Assembly (NCBI GenBank): GCA_966211335.1
Contig: CBIHNF010000001.1
Span: 1,302,001 to 1,366,000, forward strand
Reading direction: 5' to 3'
DNA: 64,000 nucleotides
DNA from: JAPWJZ01 sp966211335
GTDB taxonomy: Bacteria; Pseudomonadota; Alphaproteobacteria; Micavibrionales; UBA2020
The notes under the pieces were generated by a model. The model did no database searches. It saw nothing but the letters and a program-made list of their open reading frames with translations, and was not told the DNA's origin. Position numbers and translations under genes: made by a program. Shown one piece after another: positions 52,801 to 59,336 of the stretch; the first letter of the stretch is position 1; each line of letters starts with the position of its first letter.

Positions 52801-53010
52801 AGTAATTTCAAGGCGACAGCCGATGATAAGGCGCATGTCGTTTTCTTTTGCCGTCACATGCGCGCGTACGATGCCGGCAAGGGTATTGCGGTCGGTAATC
52901 GCCATTGCCTTGTAATCGTAGGCGTAGGCCTGCCGCAGCAATTCGTCAGGGTGGGACGCGCCGCGTAAAAAGCTGAAATTGCTAGTCACCTGCAGTTCGG
53001 TATAGGACAT
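49870..53010 (-). CDS. dnaE2: Error-prone DNA polymerase III alpha subunit DnaE2 (ImuC)
   Basis: The 1046-residue protein begins MSYTELQVTSNFSFLRGASHPDEL, the DnaE2 form of the PHP domain. The polymerase core holds the metal Asp residues in PDIDVDFEHERREEV, preceded by GRGSAANSAVCYCLGI, and the helix-hairpin-helix and OB domains follow to the end (VKVAGLVLVRQRPGEG, ITLEDETGVSNMVVF). DnaE2 performs the mutagenic lesion bypass in the ImuA-ImuB-DnaE2 mutasome. It is third in the operon, 5 bases after imuB, under two LexA boxes. Confidence 0.95.
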   Translation of the reverse strand: MSYTELQVTSNFSFLRGASHPDELLRQAYAYDYKAMAITDRNTLAGIVRAHVTAKENDMRLIIGCRLEITDGPPLLAYPKSRAGYANLCQLLTKGNLRAEKGACILYKQDVYDHAAQLTFIAVSPEIIPAGFSDNLKEYRSVFGRDLYIALTNYYRGDDIKRFAELSDIARVCAIKTVATNDVHYHHPSRRELQDIVTCIREKCSITQAGYRLFANAERHLKSVDEMARLFEAYPDAFRRTGEIADVCRFSLDELRYEYPDEIVTPGRSAQEELVALTWEGAAMRYPSGIPPKVSDVLKHELSFIEKLSYAPYFLTVYDAVRFAKSKEILCQGRGSAANSAVCYCLGITAVDPTKIDLLFERFVSDARNEPPDIDVDFEHERREEVMQYIYQKYGRDRAGIVATVNQYRQKGAIRDVGKAMGLSVDTINQLSKSAWRFTEWFESDNIAQQAQHAQDPHLAKTLALAAQLMGFPRHLSQHVGGFVITKHKLSDLCPIMNGAMAERTHIEWNKDDIDALGFMKVDCLSLGMLTCLKKTFNLLRNNYGHDFDIATIPQEDPATYDMICKADTIGVFQIESRAQMTMLPRLRPRTFYDLVIEVAIVRPGPIQGDMVHPYLRRRQKLEEVNYPSPELQQILEKTLGVPLFQEQAMKIAIVAAKFTPADADRLRRSMATFKAVGTINHFQEKLVGGMVANGYPADFAERVFKQLEGFGSYGFPESHAASFAQLVYVSAWLKCHYPDAFACGLLNSLPMGFYEPAQIIIDAQNHGVTVMPVDINYSTWDHQLEEKSGKHHALRLGFRLIKGFAKQDAENIVSARADGYRDAFSLKHRAGLTRGSLELLAQADGFGSLGLSRREAFWAVTALAEQDAALLAGTPAETIAEPAVSLPRMTDGEQVIHDYAATSLSLKNHPVRLLRDRLRGIKAVRASDLSLLPAGKLVKVAGLVLVRQRPGEGNVVFITLEDETGVSNMVVFKNVFEKFRKEILSARFLIAEGVLEKEGEVIHVVAKKFQSANGWLSTLARPDDFPLLSFAKDVKDVIPEARNFK

Positions 53011-53015
53011 GACCG

Positions 53016-54521
53016 TTATCCGAAGAAGCCATGCAGATACCAGCGGGAGGGGTTGTCCTGCGCGTAATGGCCAAGGCGGTAAATCCAGTATCGCTGTCCC
53101 GCCTCATCCTCCAGCCGATAGTAATCACGCAGCTCGCTTTTCTGCCGCCACCATTCCGCCTCGATGCGCTCCGGTCCCTCGGCATGGCGAATGCGATGCA
53201 TTTTCCCTTTGTAGCGGAACATCATGGGCGGGTAATCCGGCACCGGTGCCACGACATCAATCGGTGCGGGGCGTGGCAAAAACATAACCGGCCTTGGGCG
53301 ATCCTGCGGCCATGCTCCCGGCGTCGGGCTTTGCAAAGGTGACGATTTTACAACGCAACGCTCCGGCAAATGGCTTTGCCGCGGGGCGAGCCGGTATACG
53401 GTATTTGGCCCCAGCCGCTGGCTGATCCTGTCGACAAGCTCCGGCAGTTGCGCCGCAATTTCTTGTGTGTTGCCCAAACCGTCAAAGCAATCCTGCGCGC
53501 CGCCGATGGCGTCAACCGAAGGGGTGGACAGCACAAAGCTTTCCGCGCCAAAGCCGATGTTCATTTTGAGGATTTTTTCCTCGAACAACTTGAAAAGGTG
53601 CTTCGGGTTTTTGGAAGGGGCGCTGGTGCCGATGTCGACAGTTTCAACGCGGCCATCAAACAGAAAGGCCTGAAACCGCGCGTGCCGCACACCACCGCCG
53701 CTTTCGTTCAGCTGAGAGCACATTTGCTCCAGCAGCTTTTTGAGAACGACGATAACACCTTCCAGCACCATGACGCCTTCCGGCGTCTGAGCCCGCGTTT
53801 CCAATACGGGCGGGGAGCGGAAAGGGGTGAGGGCTTCGGCCGTTTTGCCCAATGACTGATCGAGGCGCAACAGCACCTCGGGCCCGAGGCGGCGGGATAA
53901 AGGACCGCGCGGCAGGTTGTATAGATCGCCAACCCGGCGAAGGCCGAGGCTGATAAGTCGCATGACCGTATCTACATCCAGCCGCAATGCCTCGATGGGC
54001 AGGTGGGACAGTCGCTGCGGCAGTTGTCCTCTCGCAGCAATGGGACCTGTTGCCGCATGGCGGGCAATAGCCCAGGCGCCTCCCGGCGTATCGGCCAAGG
54101 CCACCCGCACGGCATAGCCCAGCTGCCGGAAGATGCGGTTGATATCTTCCAGCAGGGGCTTTTCACCGCCAAACAAATGAATGCCGCCGGTCATGTCGAG
54201 CCACAGGCCTTCCGCAGGATCGATGGTGACAAGGGGCGTGTAACGGCAGCACCATTCCGCCATGGCCGTGAGAATGTTTTTCGGCCGCGCCGCATCATAG
54301 GTCATCGCCATCAATTGCGGGGCGATGGCGCGCGCATCCGCCAGCGGCATGGTTTTAAAAGCACCGGCTTTTTCCGCCGCTGCGTTGACAGCGGCGATCA
54401 CGACCTTGCCATTTTCGGCGCGGGTCAGGACGAGCGGCTGATCTTTCAAGGCTGGCGACCGGCGCGCCATCCAGTCCGTTACCAGATATTGAAACCAGAT
54501 GTAAACATACCGCTGCTGCAT
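53016..54521 (-). CDS. imuB: ImuB, catalytically inactive Y-family polymerase homologue
   Basis: In this 501-residue protein the Y-family fold is recognisable, but the N-terminal sequence reads YVYIWFQYLVTDWMARR where DinB has the metal-binding DxDxFFAxVE, so the catalytic carboxylates are missing, as in known ImuB. A later SLGLRRVGDLYNLPRGPLSRRLG is the helix-hairpin-helix part. The long C-terminal region, which usually holds the beta-clamp and partner contacts, is present. ImuB is the hub that brings DnaE2 and ImuA to the replisome. Gaps are 3 bases to imuA and 5 to dnaE2. Confidence 0.9.
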   Translation of the reverse strand: MQQRYVYIWFQYLVTDWMARRSPALKDQPLVLTRAENGKVVIAAVNAAAEKAGAFKTMPLADARAIAPQLMAMTYDAARPKNILTAMAEWCCRYTPLVTIDPAEGLWLDMTGGIHLFGGEKPLLEDINRIFRQLGYAVRVALADTPGGAWAIARHAATGPIAARGQLPQRLSHLPIEALRLDVDTVMRLISLGLRRVGDLYNLPRGPLSRRLGPEVLLRLDQSLGKTAEALTPFRSPPVLETRAQTPEGVMVLEGVIVVLKKLLEQMCSQLNESGGGVRHARFQAFLFDGRVETVDIGTSAPSKNPKHLFKLFEEKILKMNIGFGAESFVLSTPSVDAIGGAQDCFDGLGNTQEIAAQLPELVDRISQRLGPNTVYRLAPRQSHLPERCVVKSSPLQSPTPGAWPQDRPRPVMFLPRPAPIDVVAPVPDYPPMMFRYKGKMHRIRHAEGPERIEAEWWRQKSELRDYYRLEDEAGQRYWIYRLGHYAQDNPSRWYLHGFFG

Positions 54522-54524
54522 TTT

Positions 54525-55280
54525 TTATGCCCGCAAAGAAAAAGGCAGAATATCGCCGGAAGTTTTTTCCAGTTGACGGACTTCCTGTGCAAGGGGCGCC
54601 ACAAGAGACAGCTTGTGATCATGATATTCCATCATCCAGTTGCCGGGCTTGCCGCCACGGGCTTTCAAAAGTTCTACCTGCCAGCGCGTATGGCCAAGGC
54701 CTGGCAATTTTCCCGGCACACTCGGTGCGTGCTTTATCTGCCAGCGTGTCACGCAGGAAGACGTGCCCGGCTCCCGGCAGAGGGGGCGGAGCAACAAACC
54801 GAACGCGCCGCTTTCTTCCGCCGCAAGCTGCAGGCGGCGCGTTGCGGTCAAATCGGCCAGCGCGCATTCGCCGGTAACGGCGGAAATGCCCTTGCAGCGC
54901 AGCGATTCCTCCATGACCCAAAGCGCATCGGCATCTTTTTGCGGACGGGCAAAAATAATGCGCTGCGGATCAACGCCGAACAGCGCAAACCCCGGCGCAT
55001 AATGCACGGGATCGCGCCCGACCCAGACGATGGTGCCGTGTGGTGGCAGGCGCGAAAGCAGGGTGAGTGTAAAGGCAATGGTCGCCGCAGCATCCTCGTA
55101 GTCTGCGCTTATAAATTCGTGGATAGACCCGCATGAAAGCGCGCTGCCGGGCAGGCTGTCACCAAGGCAAACGCCAAGGTGTAAAGGCTGCGGTTGCTTG
55201 GTTGCTTTGAATCCTTCGAGCCTGCGTATCTTTTGACGCAGTGTTTCTATCGTTTCAGCTGAATCGAAATAAGAGATCAT
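54525..55280 (-). CDS. imuA: ImuA, RecA-like mutasome component
   Basis: The 251-residue protein starts with MISYFDSAETIETLRQKIRRLEG, typical of alphaproteobacterial ImuA, and shows the RecA-like core with SIHEFIS, a region corresponding to the P-loop strand with TIVWVGRD, and FGLLLRPLCREPGTSSCVTRW. Its Walker A is not recognisable. ImuA is needed for SOS mutagenesis and contacts ImuB and RecA. It is the first gene of the operon; the start codon is 1 base from the proximal LexA box and lacks a clear ribosome site. Confidence 0.9.
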   Translation of the reverse strand: MISYFDSAETIETLRQKIRRLEGFKATKQPQPLHLGVCLGDSLPGSALSCGSIHEFISADYEDAAATIAFTLTLLSRLPPHGTIVWVGRDPVHYAPGFALFGVDPQRIIFARPQKDADALWVMEESLRCKGISAVTGECALADLTATRRLQLAAEESGAFGLLLRPLCREPGTSSCVTRWQIKHAPSVPGKLPGLGHTRWQVELLKARGGKPGNWMMEYHDHKLSLVAPLAQEVRQLEKTSGDILPFSLRA

Positions 55281-55281
55281 T

Positions 55282-55296
55282 GTTCACTTTATGTTC
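55282..55296. promoter_or_regulatory. LexA (SOS) box, proximal to imuA
   Basis: GTTCACTTTATGTTC fits the alphaproteobacterial LexA site GTTC-N7-GTTC exactly. It abuts the imuA start codon, so LexA bound here would block the transcript start or early elongation. Confidence 0.85.
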
Positions 55297-55311
55297 TAAA
55301 TTCTTCTATAT

Positions 55312-55326
55312 GTTCTATATATGTTC
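55312..55326. promoter_or_regulatory. LexA (SOS) box, distal to imuA
   Basis: GTTCTATATATGTTC is a second exact GTTC-N7-GTTC site, 30 bases (about three helical turns) from the first, so two LexA dimers could bind the same face of the DNA. Confidence 0.85.
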
Positions 55327-55387
55327 TTTTTAAAAGTCAAAAATATTATTAAATATCGTTTGAAAACAGGTCACTACGCATTTTTAA

Positions 55388-55491
55388 GGGGAGAGTTTTT
55401 GGTTAAAACTTTCCCCCAGCCATTCGCTTTCCCAGGTTCCAGACATTGCAGAGACACCAGCAAAAAGCTCGCCATCCGCGGGTTTTTTGCT
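55388..55491 (+). ncRNA. Candidate small RNA: hairpin followed by terminator-like hairpin
   Basis: The first hairpin is GGGGAGAGTTTT / AAAACTTTCCCC (55388-55416, one G-U pair). The second, at 55459-55491, has arms AGCAAAAAGCTCGC and CGCGGGTTTTTTGCT with two wobbles and a short loop, resembling an intrinsic terminator on the plus strand. No coding frame of quality covers this stretch and no plus-strand gene ends here, so the terminator has no other evident client. A short transcript starting near the SOS boxes is possible. The second hairpin has T-rich arms on both strands, so direction is uncertain. Confidence 0.35.
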
Positions 55492-55521
55492 CATCAATTC
55501 CCCAAGGCACGTTCAGACATT

Positions 55522-55559
55522 TCGCGAAATAATTGATATCGGCCAATTATCTCTCGCGA
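55522..55559. repeat. Imperfect inverted repeat in the imuA-response regulator gap
   Basis: Arms TCGCGAAATAATTG and CAATTATCTCTCGCGA match as TCGCGA plus ATAATTG with a two-base length difference, around the 8-base centre ATATCGGC. It is 250 bases before the receiver gene at 55808. The remaining gap to 55807 is without a gene that I can support. Confidence 0.5.
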
Positions 55560-55807
55560 TGCGTTCGCCAGTGTGCTGGTCATTTGATAAACAGCCTAAC
55601 CACTGAGGGGGAGGGAACAAATGTGGTGACTCTGGACAGGTTGGGGGGGGCATTTCAAGTCTTAGAAATAAATTGAAACAATTCGCAAATAATCGCGAAA
55701 TCCCGAACCGCTAGATTGGATTTAGACTGAAGCATCGAGGGGGATGATTGGGGCGTTTCGTTCAAGTCTACTTTTTGTATTCATTCGTACTTTAACGGGG
55801 GACCGGC

Positions 55808-56257
55808 ATGGAAAATACAATTGAAGCAGCCATTAAAATCATGAAATCCGAGGCGACCGCGCGGCGCAAAAAAAAGGTGCTCATCATCGAAGACGATACG
55901 CTCACGCGCATCACCATGTGCAAGGTGTTCAGCAAGCTGGGCTACGAGCCGCTGGAGGCCTGCAACGGGTTTTTCGGGCTGAAGCAGTTCAAAAGCCAAA
56001 ACCCGGATCTTGTGATCACGGACCTATTAATGCCCGACAAAGAGGGGCTTTCGACGATATCGGAAATACGCAGCCTCAACCGTAACGTGCCCATCGTCGC
56101 GATGACGGGCGGGGGCACCACACATAATATGGGCTTCCTTTCCATCGCGCGAGAAATTGGCGCGAATTACACAATCGGGAAGCCTTTCCGCCCGGAAGAT
56201 ATTTTGCAGCTGGTAAAAAATCTTACGCAGGCAGAGGAGGCGGCTATTGCGAAGTGA
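55808..56257 (+). CDS. Single-domain response regulator (CheY-like), first paralogue
   Basis: The 149-residue protein has a helical N-terminal lead of about 20 residues, then one receiver domain: acidic pair in VLIIEDDTLTR, phospho-acceptor Asp in LVITDLLMPDKEG near residue 76, Ser/Thr in VAMTGGGTTHN and Lys in YTIGKPFRPED. There is no output domain, so it acts through protein contacts or as a phosphate carrier. It is close in sequence to the receiver at 58005-58388. The next gene overlaps its end. Confidence 0.9.
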   Translation: MENTIEAAIKIMKSEATARRKKKVLIIEDDTLTRITMCKVFSKLGYEPLEACNGFFGLKQFKSQNPDLVITDLLMPDKEGLSTISEIRSLNRNVPIVAMTGGGTTHNMGFLSIAREIGANYTIGKPFRPEDILQLVKNLTQAEEAAIAK

Positions 56258-57581
56258 ACAGGCGGTGAAGCAGGGCGGCCTTGCGTCGTTTTTCATCGGG
56301 TTGTTCTCGCTGGGAAAGCGCCGTCCCGCTCCCGTGCCTGCCGCGCCCAAGCCGAAGGGCATGGTGGGCGATATGGAAGGCTATACGCCCGCCCAGCAGC
56401 AGGAGCTTGAATACCTCTGCGCCCAGCTTTTCAAAAAGAAATCGCTGGTGACGACCGGCAAGCTGCAGCTGATCGGGCTCGAAAAAGTGCGCCGCCAGCT
56501 GGGTCCGCGCTGGGAGGGGCAGAAGGCCTTCGTCTACAAGGTCGCGAAGGATGTCATCAACGAACATATAAGAGACGGGGATATTTATGTGCGCATGAAG
56601 GATGATACCTACCTCATCATCTTTAGCGACTCGACTGTCGAGCAGGGCAACGCGACCGCAGCGGCAATTGCCGAGGAAATACGGGTGCGTCTCTTCGCGT
56701 CGCCTGATGCGGCCCTGCAGTCCGTGACCATCCGCAAATGCGTGGTCGAAACGAGGACGCGCGATTTCAGCACGATGCCCTTTACCCGCGCGCTGGATTA
56801 TCTGGCCTCGCGCCGGAATTGTTCGGCGGAGACATCCGCGCGGCCTGAAAATAAATTCCCGAACGCGAGTGCTGAACCGGCGCCCGCGGATGCGCTGATC
56901 AAAATCCAGATACGCTATATACCGCTGTGGGACCATAAAAAAAACGCCATCACCTCCTACTACTGCAGCCCGCTTGCAGGAGAAGTTTTTCCGCCCGGCG
57001 CGCCGGGCGATATGGCGGTCCTGCACAAGGTGCAGCAGGAAACCGCGCGCATGGTATCGGACGGGCGAAAATTTTTTATCGTCTGCCCCGTGCGCCATGA
57101 AACGCTTTACAAGCAGGAGAGCTGTGCCGCCTACCTGCGGAAGTGCGATTCCATGACGGAGGAGCAGCGCAAAATGCTGGTGCTGGTCGTGACGGATGTG
57201 CACGAAAAGTGGAAAAAGGCCAACGGCTACTGGTTTGCGCCGGAAATGAAAAAGCGCTGCCAGCACCTGCTACTGGAGCCGTCACCCGGTGACAGCTTTG
57301 ATTTCGGAGGCCTTGTCCGCATGGGCTTTGATGCCGTGGGTCTCCGCATCGAGAAAAGCGGGCGCAGCGAAAAGGAACTCATGGACAGGCTGCTGATCCT
57401 GCGCGCTAAGGGGCAGGCCGCAAGCATCTCCAAAGCTTTCGTGCTGGGGCTTGATACCTTGAGCATGACGACCTTCGCCGTCTGCAACGGCTTTGACCTT
57501 GTGGGCGGCGCTGCGGTGCATGAGCCCGTATCATTTCCGGATGGCATTCATCGCTATCGCTACCAGGATATTATTTCCTGA
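56247..57581 (+). CDS. Protein with degenerate GGDEF-like and EAL-like regions
   Basis: The protein has 444 residues from TTG 56247, which has GGAGG ten bases ahead and overlaps the receiver gene stop. The segment at about 90-150 (DIYVRMKDDTYLIIFSDST, then AAAIAEEIRVRLF) resembles the strand-turn-strand and following helix of GGDEF domains, with KDDTY in place of GGDEF. The C-terminus GFDLVGGAAVHEPVSF resembles the last strand of EAL domains. Catalytic residues of both are missing, so if the relationship is right the protein is a non-enzymatic sensor or scaffold. This family call is tentative. It sits between receiver and HPt genes. Confidence 0.55.
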   Translation: MRSEQAVKQGGLASFFIGLFSLGKRRPAPVPAAPKPKGMVGDMEGYTPAQQQELEYLCAQLFKKKSLVTTGKLQLIGLEKVRRQLGPRWEGQKAFVYKVAKDVINEHIRDGDIYVRMKDDTYLIIFSDSTVEQGNATAAAIAEEIRVRLFASPDAALQSVTIRKCVVETRTRDFSTMPFTRALDYLASRRNCSAETSARPENKFPNASAEPAPADALIKIQIRYIPLWDHKKNAITSYYCSPLAGEVFPPGAPGDMAVLHKVQQETARMVSDGRKFFIVCPVRHETLYKQESCAAYLRKCDSMTEEQRKMLVLVVTDVHEKWKKANGYWFAPEMKKRCQHLLLEPSPGDSFDFGGLVRMGFDAVGLRIEKSGRSEKELMDRLLILRAKGQAASISKAFVLGLDTLSMTTFAVCNGFDLVGGAAVHEPVSFPDGIHRYRYQDIIS

Positions 57582-57600
57582 ATTGAAACGGGGGAGACAT

Positions 57601-57981
57601 TTGAAAAATAGTATTTCATCTACCGGCGTTCAAATATCTGTACCTTCAGTCGTTGACCTTGACTATCTGGCGCTTTTTACCGAAGGAGATAGGGTCCTTG
57701 AGACGCAAATGGTGAACGCATTCCTGATTTCCGCGGAAGAAACGACGGGCACTTTACGGAGTCTTTGTACTGTCCGGGACTTATACGAGGCGTGGAAAAA
57801 GGCCGCACATAAGCTTGCGGGCTCCGCCGGCCAGATCGGGGCGCAACGGCTGGCAATAGCCTGCCAGGCGGCCGAGGCTGCGCCTAACCCCGGGCCCGAG
57901 CAAAAACAAAAAATGATGGAGGATATTGATTGTCATTTACAGGAATTTCGGCAATTCTTCACAAACAGGAACCTTATATAA
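57601..57981 (+). CDS. HPt phosphotransfer protein
   Basis: The protein has 126 residues from a TTG start at 57601 preceded by GGGGGAG; no ATG fits. The four-helix HPt domain has the phospho-acceptor His70 in WKKAAHKLAGSAGQIGAQRLA, the standard HxLxGxA motif, after LFTEGDRVLETQMVNAFL. It should shuttle phosphoryl groups between hybrid kinase receivers and single-domain regulators of the cluster. It lies 19 bases after the previous gene and 23 before the next receiver. Confidence 0.88.
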   Translation: MKNSISSTGVQISVPSVVDLDYLALFTEGDRVLETQMVNAFLISAEETTGTLRSLCTVRDLYEAWKKAAHKLAGSAGQIGAQRLAIACQAAEAAPNPGPEQKQKMMEDIDCHLQEFRQFFTNRNLI

Positions 57982-58004
57982 TAAGAAACGAACGAGGAGA
58001 CTCA

Positions 58005-58388
58005 ATGGCAGGAACGGAAGCTGTCAGCAAGAAGAAGGTACTGGTGATTGAAGACGACTCTTTCGTCCGCCAGTACCTGTGCCATGTTTTCAGCAGCATG
58101 GATTTTGAAACCATCGAGGCGGCGAACGGGGAGATTGGCGTCGAGCTGTTCAAATCATCGCCGCCCGACATTATCGTGACCGACATTAACATGCCCGGCA
58201 AAAACGGCTTTCAGGCCATTGCCGAAATCCGGCAGGTGAACCCGCATGTCAAGATCATCGCTATTTCCGGCGGCGGCTACACCGACAAGGTCGACAATCT
58301 GGATGAGGCGAAAAAGCTTGGCGCCGACTGGGTGCTGAAGAAGCCCTTCCTGCCCGCCGACATCCAGAAAATTGTGAAAGAGTGCTAG
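58005..58388 (+). CDS. Single-domain response regulator (CheY-like), second paralogue
   Basis: The 127-residue protein starts at ATG 58005 with GAGGAG ahead. The receiver domain has VLVIEDDSFVRQ, phospho-acceptor Asp in IIVTDINMPGKNG near residue 61, ISGGGYTD and the Lys of VLKKPFLP. Sequence similarity to the receiver at 55808-56257 indicates duplication, with the pseudo-GGDEF and HPt genes in between. The likely role is a diffusible receiver downstream of the HPt protein. Confidence 0.9.
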   Translation: MAGTEAVSKKKVLVIEDDSFVRQYLCHVFSSMDFETIEAANGEIGVELFKSSPPDIIVTDINMPGKNGFQAIAEIRQVNPHVKIIAISGGGYTDKVDNLDEAKKLGADWVLKKPFLPADIQKIVKEC

Positions 58389-58426
58389 CAGCGGGGAACC
58401 GCTTCTACACCGCGCGCCGCAAAGGA

Positions 58427-59155
58427 TCAGTCTTGCGACATTTCGGTGTCGCAGGCCAGCATGTAGCCGATGTTCCGGATGGTCTTGATGATGTCTGCAT
58501 CCTGCGCCGCGGGGCCCAGTTTTTTGCGTATACGGGTAATCTGGATGTCGATGACGCGGTCGCTGATATTGGGGTTGTCCGCCCGCACAGCATCGAGAAT
58601 CTGGGCGCGGCTCATGGCACGGTGGGGCGCTTTTGCCAGCACCTCCAGCAGCTGAAATTCCATTGTCGTCAGGCCGCAGGATTTTCCGGCGGCGTCAAAA
58701 ACATCGAATTTACCCGTGTCGAGCGTAAATCCACCGAAGCGGATTTTGACGGGCTTTGCCGATTTCGTTTCTTCTTTCGCCTGCGTATTTACATGCCGCC
58801 GTACAGAGGCTTTCACGCGCGCGGCAAGCTCGTGCATGTCGAAGGGCTTCGAGAGGTAATCATCCGCGCCCATCTCGAGGCCGACGACCTTGTCGACCGT
58901 CGCGCCCCTGCCGCTGATAACGATAATCGGCGCGTCGCTCAACTTGCGGATATCCGCCATCAGCGCAAGGCCGTCACCGTCCGGCAGTTGCAGGTCAAGC
59001 AAGATGGTATCGGCTTTTCGCGCCCGCAAATGGTGCCGCGCCTGCATGCCGTCGCCGGCTGTCAGCACCTCATAGCCGTTCTGCGCCAGCGCATGCTCGA
59101 CCAGCTGGCGGATGTCGGCATCATCATCGACAAGAAGGATTACGGATTTATTCAT
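58427..59155 (-). CDS. OmpR/PhoB family response regulator
   Basis: The 242-residue protein has a receiver domain (LLVDDDADIRQ, Asp in ILLDLQLPDGDG, Lys in YLSKPFDMHE) and a C-terminal winged helix (LTTMEFQLLEVLAKAPHRAMSRAQ, then DIQITRIRKKLG). ATG 59155 is the start (MNKSVILL). Transcribed divergently from the large PAS/GAF kinase, which is a candidate partner. Target genes unknown. Confidence 0.9.
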   Translation of the reverse strand: MNKSVILLVDDDADIRQLVEHALAQNGYEVLTAGDGMQARHHLRARKADTILLDLQLPDGDGLALMADIRKLSDAPIIVISGRGATVDKVVGLEMGADDYLSKPFDMHELAARVKASVRRHVNTQAKEETKSAKPVKIRFGGFTLDTGKFDVFDAAGKSCGLTTMEFQLLEVLAKAPHRAMSRAQILDAVRADNPNISDRVIDIQITRIRKKLGPAAQDADIIKTIRNIGYMLACDTEMSQD

Positions 59156-59336
59156 CGCCTGACATCTGCGTAAAGCCTTCAGAATCACATTATGTTAATT
59201 AAATGAGGGCGTGTATAAAGCAACTAAGATTTATAGGCACTAGGAAACCACAGGACTGCGTTCTATACAATATAACAACTTATTTTGTTGCGCGCTGCCC
59301 AAGGCAATTTTATCCATATAATTTGAGCATGTCGTC

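Noticed and set aside
55321..55536. 71-residue plus-strand frame beside the SOS boxes
   Set aside because: No ribosome site, AT-rich start and it reads through two strong hairpins; structure points to RNA rather than protein.
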